Part shown: piece after piece, positions 22,942 to 34,348 of the stretch
How the letters are laid out: each line of letters opens with the position of its first letter
How positions within the stretch are numbered: the first letter of the stretch is position 1
Assembly: GCA_015345905.1 (NCBI GenBank)
Contig: JADDTR010000001.1
Coordinates: 1,054,001-1,118,000 of the forward strand
Direction of reading: 5' to 3'
DNA from: Aotearoamyces nothofagi
Lineage: Eukaryota > Ascomycota > Leotiomycetes > Leotiales > Tympanidaceae
DNA length: 64,000 nt
The notes under the pieces: model-generated
What the model was told of the DNA's origin: nothing
The model's database searches: none
The model's input: the letters and a program-made list of their open reading frames with translations, nothing else
Program-made: the position numbers and the translations under genes

Positions 22942-24197
22942 CATGCCAGGTCGACAGAAGTCCGGAACCGACTGAAAATTAAGCATCGCCTTCCACTCAA
23001 GCATCTGCGCTCACTAACCAACACCTCTAGCTATAAAAGAAGTCACTCTACCCACGGTGGTGGCCCGTGTGGACGCGAAATATGGTATCAAGCTGTCAAA
23101 CATAATTCTAGAACCCAGTGTTCTTAGTAAGTCGTTCCATATATGCAAGGAATCTCGTAGCTTACCGGCTCTCTATTAAGATGCCTTCCCATATACTCCT
23201 CGTGATATATAAGCGGAGTAACATGCTGGGGTTCATGACGACATGGTCTTGGGTTCAATCTACGGCACGAGAGATATGGGATACGCATATTCTCCAAAAT
23301 CAGACTTAACTATGCGTGTACAGAGATACTCCTTTTGCGGCTTATGTAGTAAAGCTGGTCGTTCCTTACTCTGTTGAATCAATGTATAAAAGTGCTGCCG
23401 AAGTATGCTAGGAGATGGTGTAGTGCGGGACGGATCTGGCTTGCGAGATAAGGTTGTTATAGCTTCAATCGCATCCTCGTAGCAATGCCTAGCTTGAAAC
23501 AAGAATCAAAGACTCTGAGTCTCCGATTCGGCAATATATATATCTACATCTCTCTCCCACTTGATCTATCCACCGGATGATTCCACCGGATGATTCCACC
23601 GAATGATTCCACCGAATGATCTGCGTGTCCTGTAGCCCCGCAATATCTTCCGCTTCGTCCGCGGAGTCTCCGCATCTCACGGCCATAACGACCCCAGCCT
23701 TGTCTAAATCCGATATCACCGAGGTCAGCCCTGTGACAGGTCAACTTTGCCTACAGATCTCGGCGCAGACGCACATGTGATCGGTGGCAATGCATGTGCA
23801 ACAACGGAGCGTCTAATTCCGTCTAATTCTCCTACGAAGGCTGAAGGAATGAGGGGGCTGAGATTCCCCCAAAGCCCGACATTTGGTGGATTTCATAAGC
23901 ATTCCTTGGCACCGTCATTTATCCCTGCCCGCACCTCCCCATCTGCCAATGAGACGCGAACGGACAATATAATCCCCCGACACCCCGTTCTATTAACTTG
24001 CACTGATGTAAGGACAGGAAAACCCCATGACGATGCCTCTGGACGACTTCTCTTCTTGTAAATTATGTCTCTATCCTGTGTTTGATGCCGTTACATAGAC
24101 ATTTGCCAACGAGCACTTCCACTGGCTGCAATACAGCTATGCTGGGCGGCAGTTAGCCTCTTATACCTCTACCTCCTCCATTGGATAATCTCCTGCA
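22942..24197. other. Intergenic, promoter of C6 regulator
   Basis: Contains the 13-bp repeat at 23570-23620 and only short overlapping ORFs. A TATAAA motif near 23032 and possible splice-like signals directly after 22941 mean a further 3' exon of the orphan gene cannot be excluded. Nothing else is supported. Confidence 0.45.
23570..23620. repeat. 13-bp tandem repeat, 4 copies
   Basis: Four head-to-tail copies of CCACCGGATGATT, the last two with CCGAATG in place of CCGGATG. It lies about 580 nt upstream of the C6 regulator start. Confidence 0.85.
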
Positions 24198-26861
24198 ATG
24201 GACTCACACAACCCGGCACCGATCGTCGATTCGAGTGGTATCCCAAGCTCTGCTGCAACTGTACCGCACACTGCCCAAGAAGGCCAGCATGTACCACGTG
24301 GATTCCATTCACGGTCCTGTAATACATGCCGTCGAAGGAAGGTTAAATGCGACAAAGTTGCTACTGGATGCTCCAACTGTGCCAAGGCACACGCAGAATG
24401 TGTCTTTCCCAATCCAGGACGAGCTCCTAGAAGGTCAAAGGCCCCGAAAGGTACGACTGCGAGGGAGACGGAGCTGTTGGTGAGGCTACGAAGACTGGAG
24501 GGTGTCGTTGAGGAATTGAGTGGTGAGATTGAAGGAGTTAATAAGCCAAGTCCGTCGAGCTCGAAGGAACAAGGCGACAGTGAAAATGCGTCTGGGAAGA
24601 GTCCTGTTAGAGTCATCGGGATGGATGAAGGTAATGCGAATACAAGGACATGGATCAATAGGATGGTGGGTATTGGTGACGGGCCACCTAAGGCAGATAC
24701 GATAAATCGGGAATTTGGGAGGTTAGTCATTGATGAGGGGAAGAGCCATTATGTTGGTAATGAGTTCTGGGCCAATCTTAGTAACGATGTATGTTTATGT
24801 CTACTGGCTAGCAGGCGCATGGCCATCGGAGACTGGCTTGCTAACAGGTCTAGGTTGAGGATGCCCGAGAGCTCTGCGAGGAATCCGATATGTCAGATAA
24901 TGACAGTGATACTCCTGATAGATTGATCCCCACCACGACTTCAGATCATCAGAGCTTTATTATGGGATACTCAACAGCAATGACGGACCTACGTGCACTC
25001 CATCCTCTACCATCGCAAATACCTTTCTATTGGGATACATTTGTCCAAAATGTTGATCCACTTACGAAGATTGTTCACGTTCCAACAATGGCAAAGACCG
25101 TCAAAGAGGCCAAAGAAAATCTCCATTCCCTGAGCCAAAGTTTAGAAGCACTGCTATTCTCAATCTACTTTGCAGTTATAACTTCGATGAGTCCTGAAGA
25201 AGTCAAGACAAATCTCGGACTTGAGAAGAGCGCTCTTCTTACCCGGTACAGATTTGGCACAGAGCAAGCTCTCGCAAAAGCTGGGTTCTTAAGCACCTCG
25301 GAAATTGTAACAGTCCAAGCATTTGTCTTATTTTTGGTCTGTGTTCGAAGACATGACGAGTCACGTTTCGTGTGGAGCTTGACAGGATTAGCCATCAGGA
25401 TCGGTCAGGGCTTGGGTCTTCATAGAGACGGAAAAATGCTGGGCCTATCACCTTTTGATACCGAAATGCGACGGAGACTATGGTGGCAGATATGTGTGCT
25501 TGACGTACGGGCTTCGCAAGATTACGGGTCCGATCCATCAATGATACAAGATACATTTGATGTTCCGTTACCCACGAATATCAATGATCTTGATATTGAT
25601 CCATCTTCTACTGAACCACTAGAACCAAGAGCTGGGGTCTCTGAAATGACATTTTGTCTCATCAGATACGAGATTTGTAATACAGCTCGCAAGCTGTCAT
25701 ATGTCCCGCCCGGAGATTCAGCGTGTGCTACTTTTGGGTTGACATTGGCAGATAAGGAGAATATTATTAGGCGTCTTCATGAGAGACTGGAAGACAAGTA
25801 CCTGAAGTATTGCATAGATGCAGGGCCACTTTTCTGGGTTTCTGCTACAATTGCACGACTTATAGTAGCCAAAATGAGTCTTATAGGTGAGCATCTCTTT
25901 ATATTACTGTAGATTTATACTACTATAGAATTATGCTGACTAGTCAGTGTACTTTCGAAATGGGCCACAGCCGACTGAATCTTATTCCCAAGCCATTAAG
26001 GATCGGCTTTTCATGGCTTCCATTGAGATTATAGAATATTCTCGGCTACTAGAGACGGAAGCTTCAACAAAGAAATGGGGATGGCTATTCCATACTTATG
26101 TTCAGTGGCATGCCATTGCCTTTATTCTCCAGGAGATTTGTGTACGACCTCCATGCCCAGGCATAGATCGAGCTTGGAGAGCTGTCGGCGGAGTGTTTAT
26201 TGAATGGGGCGCGGCTATTAAGCAGAGCAAAAACAGTAAAAACGGGATGCTGTGGCTCCCAATGCGGAAATTAATGCTGAAAGCGAGAAAGAAGAGGGAG
26301 GCAGATTTGCAAGCATTGGCAGCTTCCGGTGAGCAGCTACCCAAAAATCAATTTCCACTATCGCCTATTTCGATCGACGCACTTCCAACTAGTGTTTCCA
26401 TTGGCCATGAAGATCTTGGAGATCTTGATCCTCTTAGGCCTCTTCAACAAGGACTCCCAATGTGTGGTCAATTTCAACATCCTTCGGTTCTTACACTCCC
26501 CATCCCTGATTCAGGCTTTGAAAACTTTGAGGGCATGCAAGAGCAACTGCAACAACCACAATCTCAACTGGAGGTACAATTCCAACAATTTGAGCAATCG
26601 CAGCCACAGTTCGAAACGCAGTTCCAACAATTCGGGCAAGGCCAGTCACAGTTAGAGACACAATTTCAGCAATTTGGACAAGGACAATCATCCCCTTGGC
26701 TGGATGATCCGGCGCTGCTAGATGCAGATCTTCCTGCTGCCGATGGTGACTTGTCGTGGGAAGCGTGGGATAGTCTAGTACGGGATTACCAAATGGAAGT
26801 CGATACTAATGCATCGGACGTAAGGGGACCTGCTCTTGGAGGAATTGGAACTTGGTGGTAA
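24198..26861 (+). CDS. Zn2Cys6 transcription factor with Fungal_trans domain
   Basis: Nuclear DNA-binding regulator. Three exons (24198-24788, 24854-25886, 25948-26861) give 845 residues. The Zn2Cys6 cluster starts at Cys41 (CNTCRRRKVKC...GCSNC...C) and ends near residue 68, followed by a basic linker and a short coiled coil (RETELLVRLRRLEGVVEEL) for dimerisation. The middle region (about 270-560) has the fungal-specific factor signatures FVWSLTGLAIRIGQGLGLHRDG and EMRRRLWWQICVLDVRAS. The C-terminal region has three imperfect Gln/Phe-rich repeats (QLETQFQQFGQGQS type) then an acidic tail, a likely activation domain. Target genes cannot be inferred, as the neighbours show no common pathway. 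Confidence 0.92.
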
Positions 26862-29213
26862 TCCAGTGTTATCAAACCGAGTTTAGACGTGGATGGACAA
26901 TGAATGGATAAGGATAGCGATGTATTTAATGATATCCGGGGTCAACTCCCACTCAGGCGTGGATTGATTATTATAGAGGGACCTTCTCAACTGAGCAATC
27001 GCTGCAATACTGACAAGGTCGAGATGATCCTTGCTGCAGTCCCAAACCATAATGTCGTGCGTGAAGAGGGCGAGCAATGTAGGGTGCATCAGCAACATTC
27101 CAGGATAAAGGCTTTTATCATTTCTGAGCCTTGGCACCACCTCAGTAATACCGTACAGAAGTACCTGAATGCATCTCATACCTTACCCATCCTCTCCAAA
27201 TCCCACGGGTCCGTTAGCCTTGGCAAGACGGTCTTATAATACGACAGGAGCCCAGGCGACTAGTCAGGTACCTTACCATACTGTCGCTGTAGCACGGATG
27301 CCAAGAGCTTCTGCACAAAATAAGCTTTCCTTGGCAGGCGGCGGCGCCAATTTTCGGTTAAAATGCTTATTTGTCGCGGGCTTTCGGAGTGGGATCCTGT
27401 TGTGGACAAGGGGCGGAGAACTTGAAGCTTACGCGGCCCCCGAGTAGAAGGATGAGGGAAGTGAGCACGCGCGCCCAGTGGAGTTTGGCTGGAGGCTGGG
27501 TTTGCAGGGAAGGAAGTGAGGCGGTACAGTGGCTGTAGATATCTAGATATAGATAGATAGAGGGATGAGGGAGGGAACACGCACGGAGGAGCTGGAATGG
27601 GAATGTCTGCATCCAAGACTACTTGTGCGTGTGTCCCATTTCCCGTCCTGGGTAGCGAGCGGGATAGTGTAGGGTAGTATAGTGTAGTGTAGCGTCCGCC
27701 AAAGGCGGCGACTTTTTCGACAGCCGCAGCGGGTCATGAGCACACGACACTCCATTTTCTCACTGAGTTTTCTCCCTCTAAACCAGCAGATGGGTAGTCG
27801 GATGATGTTGAGGATGCGAGATGCGCTGCAACCATCGAGAAGGCCATCAGCAGCATCCATCGTGCTGCTGTGGTGTTATTCCCGGCTGTGAAGTTTGCAG
27901 CTCGCGATTCACGAGTCAGCTGCAGGGCTGTTGCGGGTTAGCTGGTATGCTCCTTACTGTAGATTAAGAGGCTGGAATATATGTTGCACAGCGATACGTA
28001 CCTGCCAAGGGATGTGACTTGCCTACGGCTGGTGCTTCCGCGTCCCAACTCATACGGGGCAAGGAGTATAGGGAACTATTGGCAGGGGTTACGTAGCTTT
28101 CCAGGCGTGGAGAGGGACAGTGCTGTGCTGTAGAGTACCGTGAGTACTTATTGTATGCACTATGTACATTCCTTCTTCAGCGACAGGCCTTCCCCAAACG
28201 CCAGGGCCGATCAGACGTCGTCCCGGGCCAGGCTCCCCATGCTGCTGAAACAGAGGCGTAAGATGACGCATCGCCGTTGTAGCCAGTCTTCACAGCAGAT
28301 CGTGGGAGGAGGGCGATGCGCCTGGGGGGCTCTGCTTACGGTCGAGACGTAGGAGACTGTAGGACAGGAGACAAGCAACGTGTAAGGGCTGCGCCGGAGG
28401 AGTGAGGGCGGGATGGCACAGCAGCGGCGATGAGGGTTGGCGATGACAGCGGTCAGAATTCCCAGGAGCAATAATGCCCGCAACGCCGCAGCGCCCGCAC
28501 CGCCCAGCGCCGACGGCCCGAAGAACCGACAGGCGTTATTCCCGGCAAGATTGCTGCTGTCCATGCTGCTGCCCTGCCCCATAGGACCCGTAGGGCCCGT
28601 AGGGCACGTAGGGCACGTAGGGCACGGAGGCCGCTGGAGGCCGCTGGACGAAGGCTGCAGTAGCCGCAGTCGGCACTGCAGAGCGCTCTCTGTCGGGGGC
28701 TACAGCGTCCACTACGACCGCTATAGCTTCCTGTAACTGGGCTCGCACTGCTAAGGGACCGTACATGGCAATCCACCCGCCCAAATCCCATGCTACGTGC
28801 TACTCGTTACGCGCGTCTCCTTCTTTACAGAGCACGTCGATAGGGAGCGTGGAAAAGTCTCCACTCATACAGAGGAGACGACTAATAAGACCAGATGCTT
28901 TCCTTTGTCCCGTTTCTGCCCTCACCTCGAATCTTCCCTGTCTCTGGTCTACCTTGTGCAACTAACTACAGGACCGTCGCTCTCCATCCAGTCTCGATCT
29001 TTTCATTGCCATCAGGTCGTCCGACGGAAGCAATTCGCCCTGTCGTGTGATCAGTTACCGCAATCGACTTCACTGACGCCCTCGACCCTGAATCTCCTGG
29101 ACCACTTCAACTCTGTGCATATTTGGCTCTCGAGTTAAAGCCGGAGCCGCTGCTCGAGATATCGGAGCTGGATACGACACTACGTTCTACGAGACAGAGC
29201 AATTCTACACATC
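26862..29213. other. 2.35-kb gene-free region
   Basis: Between the C6 regulator and the LicD gene. ORFs here are short, overlap on both strands and lack motifs. The section around 28430-28700 is GC-rich with a 9-bp repeat. It likely comprises the 3' end of one gene and a long promoter of the next. Confidence 0.5.
28587..28627. repeat. 9-bp tandem repeat (GTAGGGCAC)
   Basis: About four to five copies of GTAGGGC[AC]C follow one another. All reading frames stay open across it, which explains the Tyr-Gly-Pro and Leu-Arg-Ala repeats in spurious ORFs. Confidence 0.75.
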
Positions 29214-30398
29214 ATGCGCGTGTCGATACGCTGGCTTGCCGTCCTAGGCTCTGCCAGCCTCGTGTGCGCTGCAACAATCCAACGACGCGATGCCGATTTC
29301 TACAGCGTGCGCACGAAACAGCTGAAGGATATGAGTGGAAAGGGCGGTGATCCCAAAGACAAATATTTTCGTGAGTTCTTCCCGACGCTACCTGTGTTTT
29401 TATCTTAGCCAAGCCTTTGCTAACTAATTGCATCTAGATGAATCAATGTGAGTTTGATGCTGCGACCTCGCTGGGTTCGTTCGGTGAACTGATACTAATG
29501 TGACGATTTACAGCTTCCATCCTCATTACGACGGCAGGTATGTTGATGAATTCCGCTGCGTTCCAGAACAAGACTGACTCGTTGCAGATTCACCGACCAC
29601 ACTCTCAACTACGTAGAACGAAAACGCGACCTATCAAATCTTGTCCAGACGTACCTAGCTACATTTTCAGATATTGGCGTCGAGACATGGCTTATGCATG
29701 GCACCCTACTCGGATGGTGGTGGAACAGAAGGGTTCGTCAATCTTATCTATCCAACTCATCTTTCTCGCCAGCAACTAACATCTTCTCTTTAGATCCTAC
29801 CATGGGATTCCGATATCGACGTCCAGGTCTCGGAAGAAAGCATGCATTATCTCGCCGCCTACTACAACATGACGGTCTACCATTACAAAACACCGCGCAT
29901 CCCTGAAGGTCGCGACTATATGCTCGAGATCAACCCGCATTATATCATTCGCGAGCAGTCGGACAAGCTGAATGTGATTGATGCGAGATGGGTCGATACT
30001 GAGAGTGGCTTATTTATCGATATTACGACTGTGAGGAAGTATAAGGATCATCCCAAGGGGAAGGATATTTTGAGTTGCAAGGATGGCCACGAATATAGGG
30101 TATGTAGGTGCCATTCGTTTTGCGGAGTGGAGACTGACAATTTTTAGGAGAGTTACATCTTCCCGCTCAGAGATACTTTCTTTGAGGGCCAATCGGTCAA
30201 GATTCCATTTGCGTATGCAGAGGTTCTGACGGCGGAGTATGGCCAAAAATCCTTGACGAACACGGAGTTTGAGAAGTAGGCTTTCTTCCTTCCTTAGATT
30301 ACTAGATGTACCGAGTACTAAGATCCTACAGCCATCATTTTGATGAGACGAAAAACGAATGGGTCCCAATAATCAAGAAACTTGAAGATCCAAAATAG
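29214..30398 (+). CDS. LicD-domain secretory-pathway protein
   Basis: Member of the LicD/fukutin-type nucleotidyltransferase-like family; fungal relatives such as Mnn4 take part in phosphorylated-glycan synthesis. Seven exons (29214-29370, 29438-29447, 29514-29537, 29588-29732, 29794-30099, 30148-30275, 30332-30398) give 278 residues; exons 2 and 3 are only 10 and 24 nt. A signal peptide (MRVSIRWLAVLGSASLVCA) opens the protein. The family core is clear: ETWLMHGTLLGWWWNRR, then LPWDSDIDVQV with its Asp-x-Asp, then LEINPHY and SGLFIDIT. Intron 6 must be removed to read past an in-frame TAG. A role in wall or glycan modification in the Golgi is inference from the family. Confidence 0.88.
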
Positions 30399-31392
30399 AA
30401 GATCTTCTTTTCGATGGCATAGGCATGTGCTTGGATTGCGAAGGAATGGAGGCCGAAACCGATATGTGCATACAAGCAACTGGAATTCTTTGGAATTCTT
30501 TGGAACTCGCACGATTGTTGCACCATCACAAAAGAGCCTTGGAGAGCGAGCTGTTTAGTCGGCCACGAACCGCATACCTTTGAAGGGCCCGTACATACGC
30601 ATGAACATCCCAAACTCGATTATATAATTTTTTTTTATTTCGGCGGCATTAAACCACAAAAGGGGCATTTGCATAGGCGTTTTGAGGATTCAACCGGCTA
30701 CATAGAGTGGCATGGCATTACTTTGTCAGATACGTCATTCCAGATCTCGGCAGATCTGATCTGGATGGGAGTTTTTCCTTCTTCTTTTGGCTTTTGCCTT
30801 GGTTTGATTAGTCAGATGGCTAGGCTAGATGGCAATTTTGAGGCGGCTGTCTAGGAGGGCGTGGGCGTGGTGGTGAACAGATGTGGGGATATAGGGTGTA
30901 GATGGATGAAGATGTGCTGGGCTCAGTATTATGTTTTGATATGGTAGTAGTAGTGGTGGTAGATGAATTCCATCTGATTAATTTAATAAAGCAGCCATAT
31001 AACCATAATCATAGCAAACATACGTGCTCAAAACGTATCAAATCTTCTTATCAAACAGCGGTGAAAAGCTTTCAACTGAAATTGCAACTTTACTGAATGA
31101 ACCGAAAATAACAATGAGAGCCTCTTGTCAGTGATCGATCATCGATAAAAGGTTTTGGTTCGATATAGCTATAGTAAAGATACAATTCAATCACCTCTTA
31201 CATTCTAGAATGCATTGTCCCCCCAGCAATGCGTGATTAGATTTAGCGTTTCAACTTATAATATCAGGGCTCAATTGCTCGGGCTTCTGAGAAAGTACTG
31301 ATATTTCATTCTAGATAAGAAATATTTTGCCCACCGATGACCTAATACCGCTAATGACCAATTCTCTTCATGCACTCGAGCTCATTATTTCA
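30399..31392. other. Convergent intergenic region
   Basis: Between the 3' ends of the LicD gene and the MFS gene. It is AT-rich, with a GGAATTCTTT duplication near 30482-30502 and an A/T run near 30627. No gene seen. Confidence 0.55.
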
Positions 31393-33551
31393 CTAATTGA
31401 ACGTCGTACCTCCTGTTCCTTGCCCAGAACCGGAAATTCCTAGCCCGTTACTCAATCTTCTGGCTCCTCCTGGACCAACGGCTCCACCCCTCAGACCAAT
31501 AGGACTTGACATCCTCCTATCCATCCTAGATCTCGATGGTGATTTTGATTCGAGATTGTACAGCGATGGGCCATCTATAACATCAATCGCCTCTTCATCG
31601 TCAAAGTCTAATGCTTCATCCCCTTCAATTATGGTACCATCCTCTTCATCAATGGCAGGTAATAGTTCTTCGTCGCTGTCGTCGTCGCTGTCACCTGTCC
31701 TATTGAAGCCATCCATCTCAATAAGCATCCAGACAGGTATACATCCAAGAAATGAAATCAGTGCCAAGAGCCACCATGATGTAATGACATAACCCTCTTC
31801 GAGACCCCAGGTAAAGGCAGTGCCGCTAAGAAATGGCCCTACCGCCCTTCCAACCGCAGAAGTGCTTGTTGCGACCCCGTTCAGTGTTCCCAAAACCCTC
31901 AAGCTCAAAGCCGAATTCGTAAGTAGGATCGTAGAGCAAGGAAACGCGAAGATGCAGCAGACAGATTTCACGGCCATGATTCCTAACATGACAATTTGTT
32001 GCCACTCAGAATTCTGTATCAAAGCTGTATATGGTGTAGCTAAATACACAATTGGTAGTACCATTGAGCATGCCTTGAAGCACGTCAAGATGCCATAATG
32101 ATGTGCGACGGGCGGAAATATGACGAATTGAACAAAACCGCCACAAATTCCATAAAGCGTAAATAGTGTACCGATTCGTCCACTCCCAAGGCCAAATCCA
32201 CCAGAGAATTTAAATGGTAGGTGGGTATTGCTCTCATCTGGAACTTGTTTTGGGTGATGCATGAATATCGGAAGAAGTTGATCAAACGCAACAGAATGAA
32301 GCGCTAGAAATGTATACGCTATGAGGTTAATAGTTGTTTGACGTGTAAATACTTCTTTAATACTCGGAGCTGGTAGGGTAGGTTTGGTGCTTGGTTCCCA
32401 CTCATCATCAAAGGCTTTTGACGACGCAGATCCCCTAGAAGTCGGGCGTAAAAGGGAAGATGTAGCACCACCATCGTCCGTGTATTCGAAGACTCGGCGA
32501 GGTCTTCTTTTTTTAAAGCATCGAACAAGTTTCTTACCAAGGAAGATCCCATAATCAGGCTTGTTTCTTCTGGTTTCAAGAGTTTCCTTTGGACTGTAAG
32601 TAGTGATCGCATAGTTTATAGCTGGAGAGTATAACTTACTTTCAAGAACAAAATACCTACGCTCACACCAACCATGAAGAGCACAGCAGCTATTATGTTA
32701 GGCAACGCGAAGGGAAACTTGAGTAAGAGGCGATTATTGCCAAAAATTCCGGGCAGGTTGGTTACTGGATTGGCAAAAAAGCCTCCGAAGGCGGGCCCAA
32801 ATATGCTCCCTAATGACCACACCAGAGGCATGACACTAAAGGCACGAGGCTGAAGCTCCTTCTCGGGTACCATCTCGGCAACCATCTGTTACAAATTAGT
32901 ATGAGAAAGAATGTGACAAAATGGAGACCCTACTGTTCTAATAATGCCAACTATGATATGTTAATATAGTAGTCTAGGAGGTAGTTGGGTAAAATTACCA
33001 TTTCCATTCCCGCCACCAGAAAGTGCTCTAGCTAAAATAGCCATTGGCAGAGAAGTTGCAAACCCCCATAAAAGAATTGTCAACATGGTGATAGTAAGTC
33101 CAATCAAAATGATGGGTTTTCGGCCAAAACTGTCGGAGGCTCGACCCCAGAAAACGGCAGTACAGCATTGCGAAAGACTGAAGACAGCACTTGTGATCCC
33201 TATATGATGTTAGGGCTTCCACCCAGAGAAAGGTTATGATCTACTTACCAGCCCATTTTGCAACATGTCGCTTTTCAACGCCATAGCTCTCAATCATTTC
33301 TGGCTAAACGACAATGTCAGCGTCGTAGGTCACGCGATAGCGCAAGGCTGAAGCGGGGCAGTATTTGAAAAGGCTCGTACCAGGTATGGGAAAACAGAAG
33401 TTGATGCAATTGGTTCTGCAAACCGACAGACAGCTAGATGGCGAGAGTGTCAGCTCGTGTTATATATAATACGAGGCGGTCTGGGTTGCTCACCAAGAAT
33501 TGCCAGCTGCTGCACAGGCAGCTTTGGTGGGCGGTGCACTCTTTTCGCCAT
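31393..33551 (-). CDS. MFS transporter, ZIF1/YCR023C-like
   Basis: Twelve-helix major facilitator carrier with a long acidic, Ser-rich C-terminal tail. Seven exons on the minus strand: 33551-33494, 33433-33381, 33303-33249, 33190-32999, 32950-32934 (17 nt), 32885-32640 and 32586-31393, about 604 residues. Family marks are the N-terminal PVQQLAILAVCRFAEPIA helix, LPEMIESYGV, the loop motif WGRASDSFGRKP and LGSIFGPAFGG. The start of exon 4 is problematic: splicing at 33200 gives the expected GITSAVF but then loses frame after one extra C at 33180/33181, whereas a CAAG acceptor at 33191 keeps frame with an altered helix. Substrate unknown; relatives include zinc-induced facilitators and drug carriers. 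Confidence 0.82.
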
Positions 33552-34348
33552 TACGGCGGTAGCAAAGCTTTCTCCACGCCCAGCAACTGTCTATGGGGCA
33601 CTGTCTGCGCGGCTATTGTGGTCATGGAAGGCGATGCTCTCTAATATACAAAAGACGAGGTATTCTACAGCACTGGCATCAAGAACAAGTGTGAACCGTG
33701 TAGAAAGATTAAAAATTACAGGCGGAGATAGGTTACAGAGAGACAGAGGGAAGATGACTGAGCGTACAGTTAAAGGGTGGATCCGACGCCGTTCCGAGAT
33801 ACCTTAGGCACGGCAGCTCCACATGCCAAGTGCACGGCGAGGGCTGTGAATTGCCATGCACCCGTGGCAGCCAGACAGGCAGCCAGACAGGCAGTCCGGC
33901 CCTCCCATAGGCTCTGGGGCCGCGAGCGGCAGTCCAACGTTAATCTGACGCCCGCTGATTGGCAATTAGCTGGCTAGCGCACCTTCCCGGCCAACCTTTG
34001 CCCGCTCCGCTGTGCGCGCACGGAATCGCCCCAGTGTCCGCTATCGCAGCGACGATCACGTGGTGATCTATCGTCCTTATCGCTGGGCACACAGAAGCAC
34101 GCAATTGCTAACTGTCACTGGAAGGTCTTCACGACAGCTGTGGGGCTTTGTTTTGAAAGAGCTCGCTGTTGAAACTCCGGGTTCGCTGGCTCCTGCTCGT
34201 ACGTCCTGTGTGTTGCTCTGTAACTGCCCCAGCCCCTCGTCGTTGACGGTACCCATCCCCGCTTGTTTGAAGCTCGTCGACGCCAACAGCTTCGGCGACA
34301 GAAGATTCACATTTCGTTACTGAAGCGTTGTGGCAGCTGCTAATTGCA
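33552..34348. promoter_or_regulatory. Divergent promoter, MFS / M28 peptidase
   Basis: Shared 5' region of two divergent genes. A short 12-bp direct repeat (CAGCCAGACAGG) lies near 33868-33891. No coding features. Confidence 0.45.

Noticed and set aside
28453-28791. Minus-strand ORF with LRALRALRAL repeats and its Tyr-Val-Pro counterpart in another frame
   Set aside because: Both are translations of the 9-bp DNA repeat at 28587-28627.
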